DNA of 64,000 bases. It comes from Clostridia bacterium. GTDB lineage: Bacteria; Bacillota; Clostridia; TANB77; CAG-508. The notes beneath the pieces were generated by a model. That model searched no databases, was not told the origin of the DNA, and saw only the letters and a list, made by a program, of their open reading frames with translations. Of this stretch, positions 35,701 to 44,046 are shown piece after piece. The translations under genes were made by a program, and so were the position numbers. The stretch is taken from NCBI GenBank assembly GCA_017404545.1, contig JAFRCC010000025.1, positions 124,001 to 188,000 of the forward strand, in the 5' to 3' direction. Position 1 is the first letter of the stretch, and every line of letters starts with the position of its first letter.

Positions 35701-37284
35701 GTTGTAACTGAGGATGCAACAAAAGCAGACTTAATTATTACAGATGCATTAAAAGATCAATTAATTAAGGCATATAATGCAGAAACATCTAAAGAACTAG
35801 ATTTTAAAGATATAAAAGTTGCATTTAAAGTTATAGAGCCAAATAGCTCAGATAGAATTATAACAAACTATGCTCAAATTACAGAGCACAAAGATAAAGA
35901 GGGAAAAACAACAGTAACAGATAGAGATTCTACGCCAAATGTATGGAATGAAGGTGAAGATGACCAAGATATTGAAAATATTAAATTGATTGATAAAACC
36001 TTTGATCTAGCATTACGTAAGTTTATAACAAATGTAAACGGCAAAGAAATTACATCAAGAATTCCACAAGTTACATTAACAGATGATTTTAAATCTGGGA
36101 AAGTAACAACAGCTACATATGAGCATTCAAAGGAGCCAGTTGATGTTGTTCAAGGAAATATTGTTGTATATACAATAAGAGTATATAACGAAGGTGCTGT
36201 TGATGGATATGCAACAAAAGTTATGGATGATATTCCAGAAGGACTAGAATTTATACCAGAAGATGAAACAAATAAAACTAATGGATGGAAGATGTATCAA
36301 TTAGTATCAGAGAAATATCACCCAGAGCAATATGGAATTGAAACATTCACATATGGGAAAAATACATATGTTGTAACTGAAGATGCATCAAAGGCAGACT
36401 TAATTATTACAGATGTTCTAAAAGATAAGTTAATCAAAGCATATGATGCAAACACAATGGACACATTAGATTACAAAGATGTAAAAGTAGCATTTAAAGT
36501 TGTAGAGCCAAATACTTCAGATAGAATTATCATAAATTATGCTCAAATTACAGAGCACAAAGATAAAGAGGGAAAAACAACTATTGTTGACAGAGATTCT
36601 ACACCAAATGTATGGAATGAAGGTGAAGATGATCAGGATATTGAAAAAATTAGATTAAGATACTTCGATTTAGCATTAAGAAAATGGGTTACAGAAGCAA
36701 TTGTTACAGAAAATGGCCAAACACAAGTAACTCCAACAGGACACCATGCAGAAGATAATCCAGAGGCAATCGTTAAAGTTGACTTAAAGAAGAGCAAATT
36801 AAGCAATGTATCTGTTAAGTTTAAATATTCAATAAGAGTAACAAACGAAGGAGAAATTGCAGGATATGCTAAGGAAGTTACAGATTATATTCCTACAGGT
36901 TTAAAATTTGTTGCCGAAGATAACAAAGGATGGTCAACAACGGATAATCCTAATATTGTAACAACAAATTTACTAGCTGATACACTATTAAATCCAGGAG
37001 AAAGTGCTGAAGTAACAATAGTACTAACATGGATCAATAATACAAATAACATGGGATTAAAAACAAATACTGCTGAAATAAGCAAAGATTATAATGAATA
37101 TGGAGCAAAAGATATAGATTCTACTCCAAATAATAAAGTTCCAGGAGAAGATGATATTGATGATGCACCAGTAATGTTAACAATAAAAACAGGTTCAGTA
37201 ATTATCGGATATGTTACGCTTGCAGTAGTATTCTTATCAATAGTAGGATTCGGTGTTTACACAATAAGAAGACGTATTATTTAA
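32704..37284 (+). CDS. Large repeat-containing surface adhesin with SpaA-like and DUF11-like domains
   Basis: About 1526 residues from ATG 32704, after AGAAAGGAAGG. An N-terminal hydrophobic segment (about 15-40) is followed by a Thr-ester-like or Cys-containing head (VFCIQEG near residue 80). SpaA-type modules lie near residues 380-500 and 750-870 (ending with the ETTAPAGYDRYD pattern typical of isopeptide domains). Between and after them are modules starting FDL(S/A)LRKFIT. Two of these (35332-36000, 36001-36660) are near-identical, about 220 residues each. The C-terminus has a membrane helix and RRRII but no LPXTG, so it is membrane-anchored or uses a different sorting signal. Confidence 0.82.
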   Translation: MLKMKIMTFFKNPVVRDIFIVLTAVIIVASIISIPVSNAGSQINVAFRAASMGVSAGTKDVQIPEISPDQSGDKKSKYRNVFCIQEGNNLSYGVYTNEYNAYNSAESSQYFKNYGSALWLIDNMYIADSTNSSIGLDYLVELVTSPDVAKTVNQYGNVTTDAIKALNKMVGGKKDSKGNVMNKNFIEVIEQLVLWNYTNNTSGINPDTLVNGGFSGTNISDSDQNAAKYLYYALRKLSENNASYTSNGTVSNVISFDTSKATIDTSKAQVGPYSLKSNGITINIDNTLKSKISAIVTKSDGSTQTLDASKIIINDDGTFYIDVKDCGQITKSQINIDAIYTGCTTTVEVMVNGKNQNIINIRKTYNTKPLSDEKTISYSGKYSVKLIKTKIDGSTAITENPATFTISGAVNKKGEKTGNDGVLLIADERKIEDVSATETYTIVEDFAPKGYTKYDGTITLNVGFKADGTNYLLDKEKIKMSADGKVGTVKVNVPNDNTIEIYVPNGEDVKKGPKFDLSLRKFITKIDGKEVEVSRVPVIDKESKTVLDLTGTAVYHHTKQSLKVNIGSEVEYTIRVYNEGDVEGIAKEITDYLPEGLSFVKIADESAQLYTTDAKEGSKEVVLKYTGSEVIGANSIERILKNDIKNAYQEVKFICKVNERANGYITNRSEITIYGYTDSNGEWHEAKAIGNSDRDSVEKTISSSLGLDTWYENAKTYTYTVDGNQKEVKDYYPGVQDDDDFETVEVESIKGQFKVVLKKVDLANKNQGLSGAYFTLKNGEKVGPTDENGYVELIKEEKITEASQKFSYTFEETTAPAGYDRYDKKITLNVATKTVDGGYVVDVENTKLAESNERVSMDATTSVITIEIRDEKTASNFDLALRKFITNIDGKEITSRIPQVTLTDDFKSGKVTTAKYEHTKDPLEVATDNVVTYTIRVYNEGAVDGYATKVMDDIPEGLEFLPEDETNKANGWKMYQLVSEKYHPEQYGIEIITYGKNTYVVTEDATKADLIITDALKDQLIKAYNAETSKELDFKDIKVAFKVIEPNSSDRIITNYAQITEHKDKEGKTTVTDRDSTPNVWNEGEDDQDIENIKLIDKTFDLALRKFITNVNGKEITSRIPQVTLTDDFKSGKVTTATYEHSKEPVDVVQGNIVVYTIRVYNEGAVDGYATKVMDDIPEGLEFIPEDETNKTNGWKMYQLVSEKYHPEQYGIETFTYGKNTYVVTEDASKADLIITDVLKDKLIKAYDANTMDTLDYKDVKVAFKVVEPNTSDRIIINYAQITEHKDKEGKTTIVDRDSTPNVWNEGEDDQDIEKIRLRYFDLALRKWVTEAIVTENGQTQVTPTGHHAEDNPEAIVKVDLKKSKLSNVSVKFKYSIRVTNEGEIAGYAKEVTDYIPTGLKFVAEDNKGWSTTDNPNIVTTNLLADTLLNPGESAEVTIVLTWINNTNNMGLKTNTAEISKDYNEYGAKDIDSTPNNKVPGEDDIDDAPVMLTIKTGSVIIGYVTLAVVFLSIVGFGVYTIRRRII
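35332..36660 (+). repeat. Tandem near-identical 669-bp repeats in the adhesin gene
   Basis: Two consecutive modules of about 223 codons, both beginning FDLALRKFIT and ending EGEDDQDIE. Differences are mostly silent or conservative, indicating recent duplication or conversion. A diverged copy begins at 34243 and another at 36664. Confidence 0.85.
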
Positions 37285-37286
37285 TG

Positions 37287-37321
37287 AAAAAGTCATAAAG
37301 GGATAACCTTTATGACTTTTT
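37287..37321 (+). terminator. Terminator after the adhesin gene
   Basis: AAAAAGTCATAAAGG (37287-37301) pairs with CCTTTATGACTTTTT (37307-37321), a 15-bp perfect stem. Confidence 0.9.
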
Positions 37322-37404
37322 GTATTAAATTTTATCTTTTGCAATTATCATAATGTCTACTATTATTCTATTAAATTATAAACAAACAAATGTTTATAAT
37401 TTTG

Positions 37405-37433
37405 TTGACTTTATGAATTTCATATGATATAAA
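37405..37433 (+). promoter_or_regulatory. Promoter of the SbcD/SbcC-like operon
   Basis: TTGACT (37405-37410), 17 bp, TATAAA (37428-37433), 27 bp before the start codon. Confidence 0.7.
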
Positions 37434-37459
37434 ATAAAGAATAAGAGAGGGTTATATTT

Positions 37460-38530
37460 ATGAAATTTGTACATATTGCGGATATGCATTTTGACACATC
37501 ATTTACACAAATAAACAATAGTGAACTAGGTAGAAAGAGAAGATTAGAGCAACGAAAAGTTTTCAAAAAAATAATTGAATATATAAAGGAAAATGATATT
37601 GATTATTTATTTATTGCAGGTGATTTTTATGAACATAAATATATAAAAGAAAGCACTATTGAATATATAAATAAACTATTTAGTGAAGTAGAAAATACTA
37701 AAATTTTCATCACTCCAGGGAATCATGATCCATTAATAAAAAACTCATTTTATAACAAATTTAATTGGAGTAAAAATGTTCATATATTTAATTCTAAAAT
37801 TTCATATATAGAGAATAATGATGTAAGAATATATGGATATGGTTTTGACGATTTTTATTATACGAATTCGGAAATAGATTCTTTTGAATTAAGTGATAAA
37901 AATAAAGTAAATATATTAATAACACACGCTACGTTAGATGGAACTAATAATGTTGAAAGACAATATAATGCAATATCTAGGAGAACATTAGAAAATATTG
38001 GATTTGATTATGTGGCTCTTGGACATATACATAAGTCAAATTATTCAGAATACGAGAAAATTGTATATCCAGGTGCAACAATATCAATGGGGTTTGATGA
38101 ACTTGGAAGTCATGGAATGGTTGTTGGAGAAATTAATGATAAAAAATTAACAACAAAATTTATTCCACTAGACGAAGGTGAATTTAAGATAACAGAACTG
38201 GATATTTCAGATATTGAATCTATAGAAGGAATTGCAGATACTATAAACAAAGAGTTGTTAGATGATAGTAAGTTTTATGAAATTTATTTAATTGGTAGAA
38301 AGAAATACGAAATAGATATATATAATCTAAAAAAAATGGTACTAAAAGAAAATGTTATAAAAATAAAGGATAAAACAAAATTGGCATATAATCTTGAAAA
38401 TCTTGCTAAAGATAGTACTTTAAAAGGATTATTTGCAAAAGAAATTTTAGAACGATTGGATGATGATACTTATGATAAGGACGTTCTTAATATGGCTTTA
38501 GAAATTGGAATGGAAGTTCTAGATAAATAA
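37460..38530 (+). CDS. DNA repair exonuclease, SbcD/YhaO-like metallophosphoesterase
   Basis: 356 residues. Metal-binding motifs run in order: HIADMHFD (residues 4-11), FIAGDFYEH, TPGNHDP, ITHATLD and LGHIHK. The family is the Mre11/SbcD nuclease, which with its ATPase partner opens DNA hairpins and processes breaks. GAGAGGG precedes the ATG. The partner gene starts 20 bp downstream, so the two act together. The C-terminal part is shorter than in long SbcD proteins and resembles B. subtilis YhaO. Confidence 0.88.
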   Translation: MKFVHIADMHFDTSFTQINNSELGRKRRLEQRKVFKKIIEYIKENDIDYLFIAGDFYEHKYIKESTIEYINKLFSEVENTKIFITPGNHDPLIKNSFYNKFNWSKNVHIFNSKISYIENNDVRIYGYGFDDFYYTNSEIDSFELSDKNKVNILITHATLDGTNNVERQYNAISRRTLENIGFDYVALGHIHKSNYSEYEKIVYPGATISMGFDELGSHGMVVGEINDKKLTTKFIPLDEGEFKITELDISDIESIEGIADTINKELLDDSKFYEIYLIGRKKYEIDIYNLKKMVLKENVIKIKDKTKLAYNLENLAKDSTLKGLFAKEILERLDDDTYDKDVLNMALEIGMEVLDK

Positions 38531-38549
38531 ATATGAGAGGTGCATATAG

Positions 38550-40481
38550 TTGAAAATAGATGAATTAAAAATTAATTCTTATGGAAAATTGAAAAATAGA
38601 GATATTAAATTCCAAGATGGAATTAATATTGTATATGGAGAAAATGAAAAAGGAAAATCCACACTATTAAACAGTATTGTAAACCTTTTATACGGGACTT
38701 CAAAAAATAAAAGAGGTAAAAACGTATCGGACTATGACAAATATAAGCCTTGGGAGGGTGAAGAATTTTCTGGAAAGATATCATATAGTTTGGATAATGG
38801 TGAGAGCTACGAAGTATTTAGAGAATTTAGTAAGAAAAATCCAAAGATATATGACAAAAATATGGAAGATGTAAGCAAGTTTTTCTCAATTGACAAAACA
38901 TTAGGAAGTCAGTTCTTTGTCGAACAAACCAATGTTGATGAAGACACATTTACAGCAACAGTTGTATCATTTCAAAATGAGGTTGAGGTAGATAACCAAA
39001 CACAGAACATATTATTACAAAAAATTGCAAATACTTCATCAACTGGTGATGATGGAATTTCATATAAAAAAGCGATAGAAAAGTTAAACAAAAAACAATT
39101 AGATGAAATAGGAACAAATAGAAGTCAAGGAAAACCAATAAATATAGTTATAAATGAGATTCAAAGATTAACTACTGCAAATCGAGAATTAGAGCAATAC
39201 GAAAATTATAAGTATGAGATTGAAGAAAAAAAATATAAAATTGAAAATGAAATAAGAAGAGAAGAAAGTAAAAGTAGATTTCTGAACAAATTATATAATA
39301 TAAACCAGAGCAAAAGAGTAGAAGACGAAAAATTAAAATATAATGAAACAAAGATTGATGAGCTTGAAGGAAAAATACAAGAGCTAATTGAAAAAAAAGA
39401 AGATACTAAAAACAAAATAAGAAATGTATCAAAGATAAAAAAAGAAAAAATAAAAAAGTGGCCAAATATTATAGGAATTGTTGCAAGTATTTTCACGGCA
39501 ATTTTTTTATATATCACCACAAAAAATGCTCTGATTTTTATATTACCACTTGTATTAGGTTGTATATTAGGTTACTTTTTAGTTACAAAAGTAAAAAAAA
39601 TAAATTTATATAATGAGAAAATTACAAGAGAACAAGAGTCTGTAATAAATTATAATAAAGATATTGAAAAAAAGTTATATGAAATTGATGCTCAAATAAG
39701 TGTATTAGAGAATAGCCAAAAAAATCAAGTATTAGAGGCAGAAAAAATAAAAAATGAAACATTAAAAAATTTGGATGATAGAAAGAATAATTTAAAATTT
39801 GAATATACTAATCAAATTGATTTAACAACTTTAAATTATTTTATGAATTCAGATAATATAGAGCACGAGATAGATAAAAATACAAAAATGATGAATGAGG
39901 AAAATATAGAATTGCATAGATTGAATTTGGACAAAGAAAACATATTACCAAAGCTCGAAGAGTTAGCAGAGAATGAGGAAAGAATATTGGAATATAAGGA
40001 GAATTACGAGGAATTAATTAAGAAAAATAATGCAATTAATATGGCAAAAGAAATTATAGAAAAATCATACCAAGAAATGAAACGCAATGTAACTCCAAAA
40101 TTCACTGAAAAGTTATCAAGAAATATAGCACTAATAACAAATAACAAATATAGTAGAGTTATTATAAATGAAAATGATGGTATTTTAGTTGAGTTAGAAA
40201 ATGGAGAGTATAAAAATGCTAATTTATTGAGTAAGGGAACAATCGAACAACTATATTTGGCTTTTAGATTATCTATAATTGAAAATATATCTGAAGAGAG
40301 TATGCCAATAATTTTTGACGAAATTTTTGCCTATTTCGATGATAACAGATTAAAAGAAACACTAAAGAATCTTGAAAAAAACTATGGAGAAAGACACCAA
40401 ATAATATTATTTACATGTACAAATCGTGAAGAAGTGGCTTTACGCGATTTAAATATTAAATATAATTTAATTAATTTGTAA
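38550..40481 (+). CDS. SbcC/YhaN-like AAA ATPase
   Basis: 643 residues from TTG 38550, behind GAGAGG. Walker A is GENEKGKS near residue 32. Coiled coils (about 190-310 and 345-500) surround an unusual hydrophobic pair of segments (about 300-345, IIGIVASIFTAIFLYIT) that may insert into the membrane. The signature (LLSKGTIEQLYLAFRLS) and Walker B (MPIIFDEIFAYFDD) are at the end. It is shorter than true SbcC and lacks a visible zinc hook CxxC, as in YhaN. It is expected to work with the upstream nuclease. Confidence 0.85.
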   Translation: MKIDELKINSYGKLKNRDIKFQDGINIVYGENEKGKSTLLNSIVNLLYGTSKNKRGKNVSDYDKYKPWEGEEFSGKISYSLDNGESYEVFREFSKKNPKIYDKNMEDVSKFFSIDKTLGSQFFVEQTNVDEDTFTATVVSFQNEVEVDNQTQNILLQKIANTSSTGDDGISYKKAIEKLNKKQLDEIGTNRSQGKPINIVINEIQRLTTANRELEQYENYKYEIEEKKYKIENEIRREESKSRFLNKLYNINQSKRVEDEKLKYNETKIDELEGKIQELIEKKEDTKNKIRNVSKIKKEKIKKWPNIIGIVASIFTAIFLYITTKNALIFILPLVLGCILGYFLVTKVKKINLYNEKITREQESVINYNKDIEKKLYEIDAQISVLENSQKNQVLEAEKIKNETLKNLDDRKNNLKFEYTNQIDLTTLNYFMNSDNIEHEIDKNTKMMNEENIELHRLNLDKENILPKLEELAENEERILEYKENYEELIKKNNAINMAKEIIEKSYQEMKRNVTPKFTEKLSRNIALITNNKYSRVIINENDGILVELENGEYKNANLLSKGTIEQLYLAFRLSIIENISEESMPIIFDEIFAYFDDNRLKETLKNLEKNYGERHQIILFTCTNREEVALRDLNIKYNLINL

Positions 40482-40520
40482 TAATATTGTAAAGAAAACG
40501 TAAAAAGGTAGCAAAAAACA

Positions 40521-40549
40521 TTGAAAAATCAATACTTTTTTGATATAAT
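40521..40549 (+). promoter_or_regulatory. Promoter of the MPQTG surface protein gene
   Basis: TTGAAA (40521-40526), 17 bp, TATAAT (40544-40549). It is similar to the adhesin promoter at 32620, including ATACTT in the spacer. Confidence 0.75.
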
Positions 40550-40594
40550 TGTACACATATTGATAAATTATCAAATTCTTAGAAGGAGGATTGT

Positions 40595-41728
40595 ATGAAC
40601 AAATATAAGATGATTTCAATTTGCTCATTAACAATAGCGTGTGTACTAATGTTAAGCATTTTGTTACCAGTAAAAACAATCGCAAATGATAAAGAAAGCA
40701 TAGAATTAAGTATGCACTACGAAAATGCACAAGTAACAGCGAACATAGAGGTTAATTCAGATGTATATTCTGGGGTAGTATGTAAGTATTTGATTATAGA
40801 TGACATACTAACATCAGACGACATTTTAGCTCAAACAAGAGAAAATGGAACCACAATAAGCCTAGATAAGTCTGAAGACGATAAATATACGGCTGTAATT
40901 CCAAGTGTAGATAAGAGATATGTTGTAATATATGTATCAATTGGAAATTGCAGTTTGTGTGACTATATAGATTGCAAACCAGGAGAGTCTTCTAAAAAAG
41001 AAACTTCTAATGAACAGATAAGTGAATCTTCTGATGAGAGTCACAAGATAGATGTAGTTGGTGAAGGTGAGAATGGTCAGATTGCAGAAGCTACAACAGA
41101 CAATAAAAATGAACAACAAATTGCAGAAGAAAGCACTACTCAGGAGCAAGCTGCTGAAGAGAATAAACAAGAAGTAACAGAACAACCAGTTGAAAACAAA
41201 ACAGAGCAACCAGTTGAAAACAAAACAGAACAACCAGTTGAAAACAAAACAGAACAACCAGTTGAAAACAAAACAGAACAAGTAGTTAAGAACGATACTC
41301 AACAACAAGAAAAGAAGGAAGAGAAAATTGTTGTTGATAATACACAACAAACACAACAGTCTGAAATTCAAATAATTGGTGAAGTAGCTTCGAATAAAGA
41401 AGAGATTAATAAATCACAAGATAGTAACAATGATACACAAACAACGACACAAACATCTACAAAAGCTCCAACAACAAATTCTAAAAGTTACGACAAGGAT
41501 TCAATAGATGTAAGTAATAAGAATAACAATACAACAAATACTTCATCAGGAAATAAAAATACTATAGATACAACAGATTTTGAAGAAATCGAGAAGGTTA
41601 TATCTACATCAACAGCTGATGGAAATATGCCACAAACTGGTGAAGACGATTCACCTAAAATTATAGGAATAGTTGTATTCTCAGTAATATCAGTTGTTTC
41701 ATTCTACAAATATAAAACAACAAAATAA
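40595..41728 (+). CDS. Sortase-anchored surface protein with MPQTG signal
   Basis: 377 residues. A signal peptide (about 1-30) is followed by a folded outer domain (to about 135, with two Cys: NCSLCDYIDC), a long Gln/Glu/Asn/Thr-rich stalk and a sorting signal MPQTGEDD, then a membrane helix and KYKTTK. MPQTG is a variant of LPXTG. The stalk holds four copies of EQPVENKT. GAAGGAGG precedes the ATG. A sortase is encoded at 59044 (class B) and one in the ICE; which one acts here is not known. Confidence 0.82.
   Translation: MNKYKMISICSLTIACVLMLSILLPVKTIANDKESIELSMHYENAQVTANIEVNSDVYSGVVCKYLIIDDILTSDDILAQTRENGTTISLDKSEDDKYTAVIPSVDKRYVVIYVSIGNCSLCDYIDCKPGESSKKETSNEQISESSDESHKIDVVGEGENGQIAEATTDNKNEQQIAEESTTQEQAAEENKQEVTEQPVENKTEQPVENKTEQPVENKTEQPVENKTEQVVKNDTQQQEKKEEKIVVDNTQQTQQSEIQIIGEVASNKEEINKSQDSNNDTQTTTQTSTKAPTTNSKSYDKDSIDVSNKNNNTTNTSSGNKNTIDTTDFEEIEKVISTSTADGNMPQTGEDDSPKIIGIVVFSVISVVSFYKYKTTK
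41177..41272 (+). repeat. Four 24-bp tandem repeats encoding EQPVENKT
   Basis: Units begin at 41177, 41201, 41225 and 41249 and differ by a single base (GAG/GAA). A fifth, degenerate unit follows. Copy number is likely to vary between strains and change stalk length. Confidence 0.9.
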
Positions 41729-41740
41729 TATTTATAGATA

Positions 41741-41772
41741 AGGGGGAACGAAATTATAAGTCCTCCTTTTTT
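41741..41772 (+). terminator. Terminator after the MPQTG protein gene
   Basis: AGGGGGA (41741-41747) pairs with TCCTCCT (41761-41767; one G-T pair), followed by T residues. Confidence 0.7.
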
Positions 41773-41844
41773 ATATGCAGAATATTGACAAAAAGCGACT
41801 TTAAATGTAATATTAAAATGAGCTGATTTAGAGAGAGGAGAATT

Positions 41845-42606
41845 ATGAATTTTTTTATTGCTGTTATAGGTGGCTTTTTAGGTGTATTATTAGCAATTAT
41901 CTTATTTGTTGCAGTAATATATTTTAGGCTGAGCGCATCAGCCGGTCCTGGTCAAATGAAGGAGTTAAGAAATGCTTTTACACACGCAAAAGAAATAGCA
42001 AGGGATGAGTATACCAGGAAAAAGAGCGTGGCAGGTTTAACAAGTTTACTAGAGCCAAGGATACTAAAAGATTTTCCGGAATTTAATAGAGATTTACTAT
42101 TTTCTATAAATGAAAAGAATATTAGAAAAATTCTCAATTGTATAGAGGCCAAAGATATTTCACAAATAGATAATGATTCTGAATTAGTATATGTAGAGCC
42201 ACAAATAAGAGCAAAAATAGAAGATATGAAATCTAATCAAATAAATGAAAAATTTGATAATATTGAATTCAACAGAAGTGCTATAAGCTCATATACAAAA
42301 GATAATGGAAAGGCAACTATAAGGGTGTCTACATCGCTAGGATATTATTATAATTCTAACAGAAAAGATAAAAAATCATATTCAGACATAAAAAAGGAAA
42401 CTAGATATACCACAGAATTTGTATATGTGTATGACGAATCAAAAATAAAAGAGAAACAACTTACTATATCTATTCATTGCAAAAATTGTGGGGCTCCAAT
42501 AAATAATTTAGGTAATAGTTATTGTGAATATTGTATGGCACCGGTAGAGAGAATAAATTTAAAAGCATGGAAAATGAGTTCATTTAAAGAAGATTATAAT
42601 AATTAG
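41845..42606 (+). CDS. Membrane protein with zinc ribbon, partner of SPFH protein
   Basis: 253 residues: one N-terminal membrane helix (about 3-28), a helical region, a beta-rich domain (about 130-205) and a C-terminal zinc ribbon CKNCGAPI...CEYC. The middle recalls TIM44-like domains found next to SPFH proteins. GAGAGGAG precedes the ATG, and the SPFH gene follows after 12 bp. I infer a membrane complex with the next protein; no enzymatic role can be read from the sequence. Confidence 0.65.
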   Translation: MNFFIAVIGGFLGVLLAIILFVAVIYFRLSASAGPGQMKELRNAFTHAKEIARDEYTRKKSVAGLTSLLEPRILKDFPEFNRDLLFSINEKNIRKILNCIEAKDISQIDNDSELVYVEPQIRAKIEDMKSNQINEKFDNIEFNRSAISSYTKDNGKATIRVSTSLGYYYNSNRKDKKSYSDIKKETRYTTEFVYVYDESKIKEKQLTISIHCKNCGAPINNLGNSYCEYCMAPVERINLKAWKMSSFKEDYNN

Positions 42607-42618
42607 GAGGTATATATT

Positions 42619-43857
42619 ATGGGATTAATTAAAGCAGCCTTTGGCGCAGTAGGATCAACATTACACGATCAGTGGAAAGAAGCTATTAGATGTGAAGATA
42701 TGGGAAATGATATCTTGATGGTTAAAAAAACAACACCAACTGGTGTTATAACATCTGGTAGTACGATAGTGGTAGCTCCAGGACAATGTGCTATTATATT
42801 TGATAATGGTAGAGTTATTGATGCTACAGCAGAAGATGGACCTTACACATTTGATAGTTCATCATCACCATCATTATTTGCTGGGCAATTTGGTGGTATG
42901 TTCAAAGAAATGTGGCAAAGATTTACATATAATGGAGCAAGCGCAAAAGAGCAAGCTGTATATTTTATTAATACAAAAGAAATAATAGATAATAAATTTG
43001 GAACACCAAATCCAATTATATATAGAGATTGGGAACATGCAGTTATGAATCCAAGAACACAATCTTTAATGGGTATGAAAGTTGGAATAAGATGTTTTGG
43101 TACATATACTTTTACAATAAATGATCCATTCTTATTTATGTCAAGAGTTGCAGGAACAGCTTCTGTATATAAGAAAGAGTTAATAACAGGTCAAATAAAA
43201 TCAGAGGTTATAGCTGCTTTTTCAAATATTACAAATAGTTTGGGTAGTGACCAATACAGAGTAAACGCTATGGATATACCTAATAATACAGATGAAATCA
43301 GAGCTATGATGGAAGAAAATGTATTTGATGAGCCAATTAGAAAAAGAGGAATTGCCCTTGAATCTTTTGCTGTTGAAAGTGTTACATTTGATGAAAAATC
43401 TGAGGAAAAAATTGATACTTACGAGCTTGGTGGAGATGCTTATACACAGCAAGGAACTTTGGTTAGCTCATACGGTAAAGCTGTTGAAGGTGCTGCTAAA
43501 AATTCAGCGGGGGCAATGAATGGATTTATGGGAATTGGAATGATGAACATGTCTACAGGTGGAATGATGGGAGCAGCAGCACAAGGACCATGGCAACAAA
43601 CTCAAAATGGTCAAAGTTACCAAGTACCACCAGTAAATAATGGACACACAGATGTAGGTACAGCTGCCACAACAGGCACAAATGCAGATACATGGGAATG
43701 TCCAGGATGCCATAATGTGGTTAGTGGTAAATTCTGTCCAGAATGCGGAACAAAAAGACCAGAAGCACCAGCTAAAAAGTTCTGTTCAAATTGTGGAAAA
43801 GAGATTGGATCAGGTGCAAAATTCTGCCCAGAATGTGGAAATAAAATTGAAGAATAA
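42619..43857 (+). CDS. SPFH-domain (virion core/YdjI-like) protein with two zinc ribbons
   Basis: 412 residues. The SPFH/band 7-like domain fills about 30-280. A Gly/Met/Gln-rich linker (about 295-350) leads to two C-terminal zinc ribbons (CPGCHN...CPECG and CSNCGKE...CPECG). YdjI-type proteins form membrane-associated rings, linked to stress of the envelope. GGAGGT precedes the ATG. The pairing of zinc ribbons in both gene products suggests metal-dependent or shared-partner assembly. Confidence 0.85.
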   Translation: MGLIKAAFGAVGSTLHDQWKEAIRCEDMGNDILMVKKTTPTGVITSGSTIVVAPGQCAIIFDNGRVIDATAEDGPYTFDSSSSPSLFAGQFGGMFKEMWQRFTYNGASAKEQAVYFINTKEIIDNKFGTPNPIIYRDWEHAVMNPRTQSLMGMKVGIRCFGTYTFTINDPFLFMSRVAGTASVYKKELITGQIKSEVIAAFSNITNSLGSDQYRVNAMDIPNNTDEIRAMMEENVFDEPIRKRGIALESFAVESVTFDEKSEEKIDTYELGGDAYTQQGTLVSSYGKAVEGAAKNSAGAMNGFMGIGMMNMSTGGMMGAAAQGPWQQTQNGQSYQVPPVNNGHTDVGTAATTGTNADTWECPGCHNVVSGKFCPECGTKRPEAPAKKFCSNCGKEIGSGAKFCPECGNKIEE

Positions 43858-43873
43858 ATGAATTTCTATTAGG

Positions 43874-43934
43874 AGAGAAGCAAAAGGATGAAGAAGTAAT
43901 TAATATGTATTTCATCAAAGTTGCTTCTCTTTAT
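43874..43934 (+). terminator. Terminator after the SPFH gene
   Basis: AGAGAAGCAA (43874-43883) pairs with TTGCTTCTCT (43921-43930), followed by TTATT. The long loop has further weak pairing. Confidence 0.7.
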
Positions 43935-44046
43935 TGTATAAAAATTTGTGAAATTATTGATAAATCAAGCTTTTTATAGCCAAAATATTGTAAATTACAA
44001 CTAAAATATGATATATTATATGCGAATTTTGTTAATGGAGGATAAA

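Noticed and set aside
41177..41272. CRISPR-like direct repeats
   Set aside because: The 24-bp units are contiguous without spacers and encode a protein stalk.
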